From the NCBI RefSeq assembly GCF_000006565.2, contig NC_031467.1:248001-312000 (forward strand): 64,000 nucleotides of DNA, given 5' to 3'. Under the pieces are notes generated by a model. That model was not told where the DNA came from. It did no database searches and saw nothing but the letters and a program-made list of their open reading frames with translations. Below, piece by piece: positions 35,398 through 45,257 of the stretch. The position numbers and the translations under genes were made by a program. The stretch's first letter is position 1. Each line of letters starts with the position of its first letter. This DNA comes from Toxoplasma gondii ME49. Taxonomy: Eukaryota > Apicomplexa > Conoidasida > Eucoccidiorida > Sarcocystidae.

Positions 35398-37386
35398 CTA
35401 CTCACCACTCCCTTCTGTCCCCCCCTCCTCCTCTTCCTCTTTCTCTTCTTCCTCTTTCTCTTCTTCTTCTTGTCGCTCTTCCATTTCTGCATCGACGACT
35501 TCGATTTCCACTTCGTAGGCTCTCGCGCGTTCGTGTGCCTTCCTCAGTTGGACTTGACAAGTGAGTGTGAGTCCAGCCACGACTTCCATCGCTTGCGGCA
35601 GAAGAACGAGGGTCTGTTTCCAGTGCGTTTCTGCGCTGAATGGGCCGGTGTCGAGCTTCACTCCAAGGCCTTCGTCTGTCTCGCCTCTCGCCTCTGCCTC
35701 TCCACGACCCCCTTCGCGCCTCGCCTTCCCCCCGACCTTCTTCGCGGCCTCTGCTCCCGCCTCTGCGGCGCGCTTCTCGGCCACCAGGATCTTCGAGCAG
35801 TCCCCACACGCTTCCGATTCTCCAACACCTCCCCCGCCCTTCTTCCTGTTCCTCCACCTCCCTCCCCGTTCCCCTCCGTCTTCTCCGTCTTCTCCGTCTC
35901 CTCTCTCTCCTCGCTGATCTCTCTCGCGCTCGCCGGCGGCTTCTCGACGCGCCTCCGTCCCCTGTGCTTCCTCGGCTTCTGTTCCCGAAGGGAAGAGACA
36001 CTCAAACCATATGGCAAAAGCATGGACGGGGCCCTGGCGGACGGCTTCGATGCGCGCCTCCAGAGCGACGGCCTGAAGCTCAGCGACGGAGGTCTCAGAG
36101 AGATCCCAGTCGAACAGAAGCGCGGGCCTCGCAGCTGTGCACTGAGACGGCTCGAGGTGGAGGAGCAGCGGCTGCTTGCCCTCCTGCATCTGAGCGAGGA
36201 GTCGCTGCTGCAGCGGCGCGAAGTTGAAGCCATGGAAACTCGTGAAGCACCGCAGGCGACTCGCCCAATACTCGGAGCAGTCCGCGAGCGTCAGCCAGAG
36301 CCGCGCGCGAGATGGAAATAGGCGGCCGCCGGGACGCAGAAACGCGTCTCGCGCCTTCAACACAGAGTCCAACATTCCTTCGTGGAGCAAGTAGAACCCC
36401 ATCCACTCAGAGACAATGGCATCGAGGAAGCGACAGGAGCTTGCGTTCACCTTCGAAGCCGCTTCCATTTCCTCAAGGAAAGTCCTAACGCCTGCCCTAG
36501 ACTTCAAGGCATCCAGCACTCGCCAGTTCTCCCCATCCTCTGTCTTCGCATCCTCCTTGTTCTCGTCCGCTCTCGAACCTGCTTTCTCTTCCTCGTCTTC
36601 CTCCCCCTTGATCTCCTTCTGCTTCTCGGTGTCGCTGAAGTCTCCATTTCGAGGCATCGGGGGATTCTGCGCTCGACATCTTGCGCCTTTCTTCTCACCC
36701 TCGGACTCCATGGGATGGGCCTTGCATGCAGTCTTCAGGGCCCGCAGGGCGCGCGAGGCATCGATCAGCTCCTCGACAGTTGCGTGGATGGGGAGCACAA
36801 CCTGCTGCATATTGTTCGCCTCGACGACCTCCTGGAGAAGAAAGAAGGTGTCACTCGGTTCCACGGCGTAGACGCGTTTCGCGCCTCCGTCGCGAGCTGC
36901 GAACAGCGACAGAATGCCGCTGCCTGCTCCGACATCCATCACCACTGCGTCCTCGAGAAAGATCTTGTTCGCAGCCAACGCTCTATGATACGCGGCGGTT
37001 CGCGGCCCATCTCGCAGCATGTAACTGTGAACCGATGGATCCCCGTAGCTGGAGTAGTACGCGCACGAAGAGGCGGCGGAAGCGGCGGCAGACGGAGTGG
37101 CAGGAGACGGAGACGGGGAAGGAGACACCAGGGGCGACGCAGACAGCGTGGACGAGAAAGAAGTGAGTGACGGGTTCGAAGAAGAGGACGACGAAGAGGA
37201 AGAGGAGGAGGAGCCATCGAGACTCGCAGAGAGCGACGAGGCTGCGTACTCTCTCTCAGATGCAGCTGAGTCACGTGGAGAGAGACACACGGCGGATGAA
37301 GGCCGACAGGAAGACAGATCGGACGACGCCGCTGAGGACGAGGAGACAGAGCTCGTCTCTTCGCTCAACGAGGTGCTGTGGTCCAT
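35398..37386 (-). CDS. Protein arginine N-methyltransferase, type I, PRMT6-like, 662 aa
   Basis: AdoMet-dependent arginine methyltransferase, probably nuclear (histone/RNA-binding protein substrates). Start chosen at ATG 37386; upstream in-frame codons lack ATG. Motifs in order: YYSSYGDPSVHSYMLRDGPR (substrate/AdoMet lid helix), motif I VMDVGAGSGILSLFAA (about residues 150-165), post-I VYAVEPS, the double-E loop SEWMGFYLLHEGML with both glutamates, LRPGGRLFPSRARL, and the THW loop AETHWKQTLVLL. Wording around the lid and THW loop is closest to PRMT6. Family core is about 320 aa; extra length comes from a Ser-rich N-terminus, an acidic insert before the double-E loop, a Glu/Arg/Gly-rich insert in the barrel and a poly-Glu tail. 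The last codons read gtggtgagtag, which resembles a splice donor, so a short extra exon is possible. Confidence 0.9.
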   Translation of the reverse strand: MDHSTSLSEETSSVSSSSAASSDLSSCRPSSAVCLSPRDSAASEREYAASSLSASLDGSSSSSSSSSSSSNPSLTSFSSTLSASPLVSPSPSPSPATPSAAASAASSCAYYSSYGDPSVHSYMLRDGPRTAAYHRALAANKIFLEDAVVMDVGAGSGILSLFAARDGGAKRVYAVEPSDTFFLLQEVVEANNMQQVVLPIHATVEELIDASRALRALKTACKAHPMESEGEKKGARCRAQNPPMPRNGDFSDTEKQKEIKGEEDEEEKAGSRADENKEDAKTEDGENWRVLDALKSRAGVRTFLEEMEAASKVNASSCRFLDAIVSEWMGFYLLHEGMLDSVLKARDAFLRPGGRLFPSRARLWLTLADCSEYWASRLRCFTSFHGFNFAPLQQRLLAQMQEGKQPLLLHLEPSQCTAARPALLFDWDLSETSVAELQAVALEARIEAVRQGPVHAFAIWFECLFPSGTEAEEAQGTEARREAAGERERDQRGERGDGEDGEDGGERGGRWRNRKKGGGGVGESEACGDCSKILVAEKRAAEAGAEAAKKVGGKARREGGRGEAEARGETDEGLGVKLDTGPFSAETHWKQTLVLLPQAMEVVAGLTLTCQVQLRKAHERARAYEVEIEVVDAEMEERQEEEEKEEEEKEEEEEGGTEGSGE

Positions 37387-39536
37387 GTTGGCGAGGAACG
37401 CTTTCTGAGCGCTTTTGGTGGGTGTGTTCGCACTGGCTTTCCCCCCTACTCCCCAGGAAAAAACAAAGGCCACCGCGAAAGCGGTTCTACGCAGTCGTCA
37501 GCCGTCCTCTTCCTGTTGCTTCACCCGTTTTTTTCTTCGCATAGACGCCCTGGGCGTCGCTGTTCCTCGCGATGCTTCTCGCTTTGTGCGCACAGCCGCG
37601 CGTCGCGGGGTGGCGAGGGCGAGAGTGTGCTCAAGACTCTGTTGTCGGCCGAGAGGCCTCCCAGCCTCTTCCTGCGACGTCGACCGCAAGTGCACTGAAA
37701 GACTCGGGAGAGAAAGACCGACAAATCACCCTGGCGAACTTGCGCAGCTTAGTCGGGAAGAATTCCTTCTCTGCGGAACTTCCGCGTCTCAAGGAGCTCT
37801 GTGCGTCCGCGAGTCTCCAGCGGGGTCGCAGAGGCGACCGACTTTGTCCAGGAAACAAGGCAAAGAAGCCGCGACCAGAGACTCTGAAGCTCCCTGCGAG
37901 GAGAGAAAACACATCAAGAGAGAAGGTCCAGACCAAGAAAGGCAACACAGCGGGGAAGAAGAAAGAACTGTCGGCTTCTCTTCCGGGTGATTCTTTTCCT
38001 GCGGCAGGCTGCATGCCCGCCAGATGCGTGCACGCATGCGACCAGGTGTCTGTACACCCGAAAAGTTGATGCGAATCTCGGGGGCCCCTGAGACCGCCTT
38101 TCCACGCAATTTGCCGAAACTCGGTTTTTCTGTAGCTCTGGAAACGGGTTTGCAGCATTTTTCTTCCAGAGTATCTGCGCGTCAGCCTTCTCTTTTTGCG
38201 GGGCAGAACCGCCGCAAAGAAAACGCGTCTGGTGCTCCGTTGTCGCCCCGCGACGCGGGCCAGCGTCTTGCGAGACAAGCCGCCTGTGTTTGAGTGCGGT
38301 GCTCACACGCGAGGCAGTCGCCAGGTCGACGCCCTTTCGCTTCGCACACAACTGCTGTCTTTGGGTCTGCGCTGCACTCGGACCGAAGTCTTTTCGCCGG
38401 GAAGCGAACGTGTAGAACTAAGTGCCATACCGGCTTTTAGCTTTGCAGAGACTCTCTTGAGCAGCACGAAGAAGGCGAGGTGCGAAGTAAAATGTACTTG
38501 CACTTGCTTCGGATCGCCAGTGCGAGCTGGACCATGTGCGCTAGTCTCCACTTTATAGTAGGCACTGGTTCTGAGCAGATAACTTGCAATCCGCGACTGT
38601 GGGCCTCAAAGGGGACAGAGACATTCTACTGTTCAGGACTCTGTGTCGTCGTCATCGCACTAGAGCGGAGTGTGTCTGCCCACATGAGTTGCAGTCCAAC
38701 GAACCTCTGCAGCAAGAGAAGAACTGTGCGTCACTTTTGCTAGGCTTCGTTCTGTCTCGATACGGAACAAGAAGAGGGAGCGCTAAAAACACCCTTTTCA
38801 ACGCGGTAAACTCTACCAGATCGACCGACGCTTGCACAGGGAACTCCACAGCTTTCTGTGCAGATGCATATGCAAGACTCAAAATACCTGAGAGTCCTAT
38901 TCAACCTACACAGATCCAACGGATCGCGGACTCGTTGCACGGAGAGGAAATCTGAGCCTCGGCCGGCTGCCTTCCCCGGTGACGCATTTCTGGAAAGAGA
39001 CACGATGGTAAAGATTTTTTACCTCCACGCTCTGAAAGGTCTCGCGCGAGACCGACTCTTGTCACAGCCCCGAGGGAGACTCCTGCGAGCTCCTCCTGCA
39101 TGCATTTGGAACAGCAAGCTGGAAAAACATTCTGCCATGCGAAACTGCCTCGACACCTCGAGAGGATCAGGGTGGACCAACGCGGAGGAGATTCGCTTCC
39201 CGTTGGTGGCGTCCCCGCGCCTGTTCTGTCACACCGGTGTAGGCGAGAGAAAGGACGAGACATGCGGTCCTTTCCACGCGCTCCAAAAGCCGAAGAAGTG
39301 AAGTGACGCGTGCAGACAGCTCGCGGAAGGGCGGTCCTGTCCGTTTGCGAAAAAAAGAACTTGGCAGGGAAGGTCGACTTGGATGAGCAGGAAAAGAGCT
39401 CAGAAACAGGGCGAGACGAGAAACAAAGACGAACGAAACAGGGACGGAGAGACAACGTAGGAAGAACACCAAGCGCGCCCTGCAAGGATGATGCCTTTCT
39501 CCTTTATCTTCTCTGTTTCGACGTCTTCGCAGCCTC
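37387..39536. other. Spacer upstream of PRMT and downstream of the LSm gene
   Basis: Presumed PRMT promoter/5' UTR plus LSm-gene 3' UTR, both genes on the minus strand. The near-palindrome ggtgtctgtacaccc lies at 38045-38059, about 660 bp 5' of the PRMT start. ORFs on both strands are Arg/Ser/Cys-rich without motifs. I see no gene. Confidence 0.55.
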
Positions 39537-41525
39537 CTAGCAGGCTCCGAGTCGCACCGAGCGGTCAAAAACTTTGTTCTTCACTGCGTCGATGTAGCTC
39601 TTCTTCACACGGGCCTCCAAGCCCCGCACGCTGCTCCCTTCAGTCCCAAGAATGAACGCCACTCCAGTTGTCTTCACACAGACGGAGGCGAGGACTTCGC
39701 CTCCGTCTCCTCGCCTCGCTCCGCCTGGTTCTGCGACACCCACAGACTCCGAGCGCGCGCTCAACGAGTTCCCCGCCGTCTCTCCTCCCCTCTCCGCCAG
39801 CGCGCTTCGCGTCTGCGCCTGTCTCGAGGCTCCGGAGCTGACCGAGGCGGCTGCGGATGCAAAGACCGGCGCCGCGTGTCTGTACACTACGGCGTCATCC
39901 AGCACGATCCGCGACACAGCTCGTCTTCTCTGAAACCTGCGCAAGCGAGGATCGTCTCTCCGTCCTCCTGTCTCTTCCCTTCGCTGCGCAAGCAGGGAGC
40001 CGGGCGCTCGAGGCCACTCAGGTGGATGGGCATCTGCGGGGCCTCCGCACTTTCCGCTGGACGTACACCCCAGGAGGGGCGGTCCAGGAAGCGGCGGGTA
40101 CGCAGCAGGAGGCGAGGCACCGCGCCCCGACGCTGAGGAGAGACTGCGGAGTCTCCGCGCGTCCCCATTTGTGGCCCTCCGATCGCTCGGCAGGGATGAA
40201 GAAGACGCCAGAGTTGCCGTCGCAGAGGTCGCTGGATTGCTTCTCGCGGGAGACCGGAAAGTCTCCCTCCTCCTGCGTTGTGTCTCGCCACTCCCAGCAC
40301 AGGTCTGGGTCTGCATGCGCTGGCGGAAGAAGGGCACAGGCGGCGGACGCCGAGCCACCTCGCGTCTGTCTATACACCGGACGAAGCGGCCTTCGACTGC
40401 GCCGCCCTGCGTCAGCACCAGGGCGACGCGTCGTCCTGTGCATCCGTTTAAAGTAGCGCGCAGAAGGCCGTCCTTCTCGTACGGCTGTCGATACTTTCTT
40501 TTCTCCCTCCTTGCCTCGGAGACTCGCGGCCGGAGAAGATGCGCGAGCATGCTCTCTCGCTCTGCCCGACTTCGAACGTAAAACCCCACAGGCTCTGAAG
40601 ACGCTCCCCAGAAAGAAGAAGAAAAAGAAGGAGGAGGCTCTGGAGGCCCGGCGCTACAGAAGAGGTCAGCGAGCGCAGACAACGAGAAACCAGGAGAGAG
40701 AGAGTCACAGTCAAGAACCGCGGAACGCCGCGGTTGAACGGAGACCGAGGAGTGACCCGACAGAGTGGAGCAGGAAGGCCCAGAAGACGCACAAGCCGAG
40801 GGGGAAAAAGAAGAACAAGGCAGAGAAGAAGAATCCGCCGAAGAGGAAGAATCACAACAAGGCAGAGAAGGAGAAGAGGGAGAGGGAGGAGACGAACGAG
40901 GGAAACGGCAAAGGGAAGAACAAGGCGAGGAGGGCAAGGAGCTGCACTTCGGTGTGTGGCTGATCGACAGACTTGACGAAGACTGCAGTGCTGTACCTGC
41001 CCTGAGCAAACGACTTGAAGAGGAAGGCAAAGCGACGAGAGTCGCTACGGACGAGGCAGCAGCAGTCACATCGCTTCCGACGGATGACCCGTATCTCCCG
41101 CGCTTCACCTGCAACTCCCCCGTCGAGAGTCTGTTCACCGCTCGCCTCTTCCTCTCCTCTCTCTCTTTTCTCTCTTCTTCTTCTCTTCGGTTCGAGGAGT
41201 GCCGTCCGCCTCGCTGCAGAGATGAAGGAGACGCGAGAGCAGGTTCTGGGCGCAGCGAGAGAGGAAGCGAGTAGAAACTGACGTCGAAGCAGTCGGCTTC
41301 GCCCTCTCCCTCGCTCGTGTCTTCTGGACTCTCTCTGCCGGCAATGCGTCGCGTGTCTCTGCTTCGATTTTCCTCGTCTTCTCCAATGAGCTGTTCTTCT
41401 CCGCTCTCACGTCCTTCGTTGCTGTCTCCGGTGGCGTCTCCTTGTGTCTCTCCCTCAGAGGGGGCGATGGAAGGCAGTCCAGGCGCTGCGTCGCCGGCTG
41501 CACTCACTGGAGAAGGACGAGACAT
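39537..41525 (-). CDS. LSm-like protein with interrupted Sm fold, 662 aa
   Basis: Single open exon from ATG 41525. The Sm1-like element GLLRATLNGCTGRRVALVL, followed by TQGGAVEGRFVRCIDR (about residues 352-390), fits the LSm consensus (LxxLxGxxVxVxLxxGxxxxGxLxxxD). The strand RIVLDDAVVYR (about 535) fits the NxxLxDxxxY element, and GVAFILGTEGSSVRG (about 625-640) fits the Sm2 strand. About 145 and 80 residues of Ser/Arg/Pro-rich sequence separate these pieces. The N-terminal 350 residues are acidic, then Ser-rich with poly-Ser and CSSLPSSPCSS-type runs. Candidates are a Naa38/LSMD1-type NatC subunit or an LSM11-type snRNP protein, both divergent LSm proteins; I cannot choose. The function is inferred from fold only. 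It is divergent from HAT1. Confidence 0.68.
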   Translation of the reverse strand: MSRPSPVSAAGDAAPGLPSIAPSEGETQGDATGDSNEGRESGEEQLIGEDEENRSRDTRRIAGRESPEDTSEGEGEADCFDVSFYSLPLSLRPEPALASPSSLQRGGRHSSNRREEEERKEREERKRRAVNRLSTGELQVKRGRYGSSVGSDVTAAASSVATLVALPSSSSRLLRAGTALQSSSSLSISHTPKCSSLPSSPCSSLCRFPRSSPPSPSSPSLPCCDSSSSADSSSLPCSSFSPSACASSGPSCSTLSGHSSVSVQPRRSAVLDCDSLSPGFSLSALADLFCSAGPPEPPPSFSSSFWGASSEPVGFYVRSRAERESMLAHLLRPRVSEARREKRKYRQPYEKDGLLRATLNGCTGRRVALVLTQGGAVEGRFVRCIDRREVARRPPPVPFFRQRMQTQTCAGSGETQRRRRETFRSPARSNPATSATATLASSSSLPSDRRATNGDARRLRSLSSASGRGASPPAAYPPLPGPPLLGCTSSGKCGGPADAHPPEWPRAPGSLLAQRREETGGRRDDPRLRRFQRRRAVSRIVLDDAVVYRHAAPVFASAAASVSSGASRQAQTRSALAERGGETAGNSLSARSESVGVAEPGGARRGDGGEVLASVCVKTTGVAFILGTEGSSVRGLEARVKKSYIDAVKNKVFDRSVRLGAC

Positions 41526-42835
41526 TTTTTCTCAACGGCGAGGAAGAGCCTGTCTTGACACAGTGCATGCACTTCCCGCCTTCGCCTCGGCGAGAAGACG
41601 AAGCGCGGCAGAGGAGAGACGACCAAGTCCACCAAGTCGCGAGTCTCTTCGGATGTTTCGTGGCGCAAACACTCAAAGAGCTGCGCAGAGCGCTTGGACT
41701 CGAAACAGAGACACGGAGCGCATGTGGAAGGGGAAAGCGAGGATATGCGGTTCTTCCTGCGGTGTCTCCGCAGATCGCTCAACCACGGACTGAGGCGGGA
41801 AACTCAGGAAGTTGACACGACGCCGAGAACCAAGGACGCAAAAAGCTTCCTCCTCGTTCCTGGTCCTCGTGTCTCTCTTTTCTTGCTCGGGTGAGGCTTC
41901 AAACCGTGTCTCTCTAGAGCCCGCGCGCGATGAACGACGAGAGAGCCGCCGACCCCCCGACAGGAGAGCATGCGCCTGCGACTCTTTTTTTCCCTCCGTT
42001 TCCTTGCAAGACGTCAAGTCCAAGACACTGCTCACAGACAGTTGCCTTTCCTGTCGCTGCGCCTTCGGCGGAAAAAGTTCGACAGTGCGGGTGTCGATAC
42101 ACGGCGCGTACGCAGCTTCTTCGCAGGTGGGTGCATGCAGAGGGAGACACATGAAGACAGCGCGTTGGGAGCGCCGGAGGGACGAGACCGTTCCTGTTCT
42201 TTTCCGGTGTCTCTTTCCTCTTCGTCTCCTTGTATTCCTTTGTGTTCTCGGAGCGTCTCCCGCCTCTCTCAGAAAGCAGGGATCCCGCGCGTGAGAACTT
42301 GCACCGCTCCCGACACCGGGTACACGCTGTCTCGGTGTGTGTGTCTTCTTTCTTGTTCATTTGCTTCGCTCTCTCGAATGTCCAGGCACTCGAAAGAGGC
42401 GAACCAGAGCGCAAAGAAAGAACAGGTTGAAATTCTCGACCATTTGGAACGTCACGCAGTTTCCGACCCTCGGTGCGGCCTTCTGGGCTCCCGTTCCCCT
42501 TTCTGCTCTCGGATCCCTGCCTCAACTTTTACGATGGTCTTCTCTGTCGTTTCTCTTTAAGGCTCTTCTCCTTCTTCAGTGCTGTTTCACACGTTCATCT
42601 TCCACGCTTCTGCCTCCTTGTCCCACCCTTTTCTCCAATTTCCTTCCTCTTCTCTCCCCTCTCTCCGGTTTTTCCTCTCTCTCCTCTCTCTCCTCTCCTC
42701 TCTTTCCTCTCTCTCTGGTTTTTCCTCTTTCTGTTTCTCTACATTTTCCTTCTTTCCCCGACGAGAATCTGTCCACCTTGGGTGCGTCGAGTGCCGCTCT
42801 CGGTTTTCTTCGCCTGTTCTCGCCTGCTCTCCAGC
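41526..42835. promoter_or_regulatory. Divergent intergenic region, LSm gene (-) / HAT1 (+)
   Basis: Shared 1.3-kb 5' region of two head-to-head genes. The HAT1-proximal part (about 42590-42770) is a long CT-rich tract (ctctctcctctc units) ending in ctgctctccag just before the HAT1 ATG, which could be a 5' UTR intron acceptor or a promoter pyrimidine tract. A + ORF at about 41444-41815 is short and unsupported. Confidence 0.5.
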
Positions 42836-44049
42836 ATGCCACGGGAGGCCTCGTCTGGCGTGTCTCCGCGCCCTCTGTCTCCTCCCTCGCCGACGGGTCA
42901 CGGAGACTCGGTGTCTCCGCAGGGGGCGACTTTGCCGTCCATGAACGCGCTCCAGGTGGTGCGTTTCCACCCGGTCTTCGCGGACTCGGACTTCTTTTCT
43001 CCTCCGGAGCATCTCGCATTCTCCCCGCTGTTCTGCCATCACTTCTTCAAAGAGAGCGAGACGGTCTCCGGCTTCGACGAGTTGTCCATCGACATCTTCT
43101 TCGCGCCCGATACCTTCGATACATACATCCGCGTCCAAGGCGTCATCTCTCCGAAGGCGCGCGACCCTGCGGCTGTCCACGGTGCGCTCATGAGGGATCT
43201 CTTCGACTCCGTTCGTTTCCCTGGAAACCTCTCGACGTCCGCTGAAGAGTTCCTCGCAAACATCAGACGCAATCGCTCGCACTTCTCCCCTCCGGGTCGC
43301 GTCGTCGCCGAAAGACGTCTTCACGCAGAGAATCAGGGAGAAGCGAGAAAGGAGGAGAAGCAGGAAACGAAGAAGGAGAAGAAGGAGAAGAAGGAGAAGG
43401 AGAAGAAAGCACCGCAGGAGACAGCGGCGCACGGCGAGGAGCCGGAGGTCGAAGAAGTTGTCAAGTTGCAGTTGAGAGAGTGTTCCTTCGACGTCGAAGA
43501 CGGCCACCCGTTCCTCCTCCTCCACCGCAGGGTCGAATGGTTCCTGCACTGGTTCATCGAGAGCGCGAGCGCGATCCACACCGACAGTCAGTGGCGGGTG
43601 ATTCTGCCCTACCTCGTCACGGAACGGCGGCCGAGGCAGGCTGCGGCGCGCATGCATCGCGAAGGCGAGAAGCAGCAGGCGCCTAGGGAAAGCAGACGAC
43701 CCAAACGAGCCGAGGAATCTGCAGCCGCAGACTCCCCAGAGACGGAATCCTCAAGCGATCTGGTCATCGGCCTCGCACAGAAAGCTCGGTGAGCGCCGCA
43801 GCTTTAAAAGAAGAAGCGCGCCAAGAACGAGCGAACGTGTCAATGCACGCTCAGGCGCAAACAACCGAGGGGGGGAGAAAGCGAAAGCGAGAGGGAAGAA
43901 AAAGAAACGCATGCAGGCGTTCCGGTTCTCTCGGTGTGGCCTCCTCTCAGAGAGGCGTTCTCTCTGTTTTCTCTGTCACGAGAACTCGGCTCGCAAGAAC
44001 GGTAGACAGACACACACAACGGCAAAAAAACAAAGATGCATGCATAAAC

Positions 44050-44095
<46 letters not shown>

Positions 44096-45226
44096 CGATG
44101 TATATGAATCAATAAATATATATATATATATATATATGTCTGTATATAATGATACATGCGTATGTATGTAAATGTATATAGTCATATAAATATAAATATG
44201 TATATGTATCTGTGATTGTGCGCGTTCTGTCGACTCCGGCCTGGTTTGTCTCAGGCACTGTCTTCGTCTCTGTGCTTACACACTGTTCCGTCTGCGTCTT
44301 CTTTTTCTTCTGCTTTTTCTTCTGCTTTTTCTTCTGCTTCTTCTTCAGGCAGACGTCGATTTCTCACACCTGATTCGTTTCTTCCCCTGGGGTCTCCAGA
44401 AGTGTATGCCTTGTGTCTTCTCCGTTTCCGGTTCTCAGGGAGAGATGCGTGGAAGTTGCTCAAGACTTTGAGGAGCGTTGGAAGAGGAGCAGCGAGGCCG
44501 GAGGCGGCGGCCTCGCTGTGTCGAAGGAGAACGGAGAAGCGCGTCGAGAGAGACGGCCGTCGGCGAGCGAAGAGCACTGCAGCAAAAAGCCGAAAACGGA
44601 CGCACTCGTGAGCCACGAGGAAGGCTTCAGTGTCCTGCCGGTCTTTGCGGTGTACGGACAGCCGGAGGCGGAGTTCGAGCACTCCGCAGCGAAAAGCTCA
44701 GCGCGAGACGGCGACGGAGACGCGACACCGAAGGCCGCGAAGCCGCAGGCGACGTCAGAGGCGCAGCGAGGCGACGCTTGCACTCCGAAGAAGGAGCGAA
44801 CAGAGGACCGCGGAACAGCTCGATACCATCTGGCCGGCATCGCGACCACGTACACCTTCTACGCAGTCACCGGGTTCCGCAGGAGGATCAGCCAGTTCAT
44901 GGTCTTCCCTCACGTTCAGCGGCAAGGTTAGAGCGCATGAAACAGAAAGAGCATGGGGCGCCTGCGCAGACAGCCGAGTCCGCTCCGGGGAGACTCGCGT
45001 CTCGAAAGCTGCTCGCGACGCAGGGACAGACACAGCTCACTTCGGCACATCGAGATGCAATTCGCAAGCAATCGCAAACAGAGGAGAACGCAGCTCGAAG
45101 CCATGAACGTCGAGACACCGATGGAAACACAAATTCCTCTGTAGTAATGTGTGAATGTGTTTCTCCACATAAAGTGTATATATGTAAATAAATACAAATA
45201 AATATATATAAATATAAATATATATA

Positions 45227-45257
<31 letters not shown>

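Noticed and set aside
42587..43657. Minus-strand 356-codon ORF opposite HAT1
   Set aside because: Leu/Arg/Glu-rich shadow of the HAT1 exon and of the CT tract; HAT1 motifs are unambiguous on the + strand.
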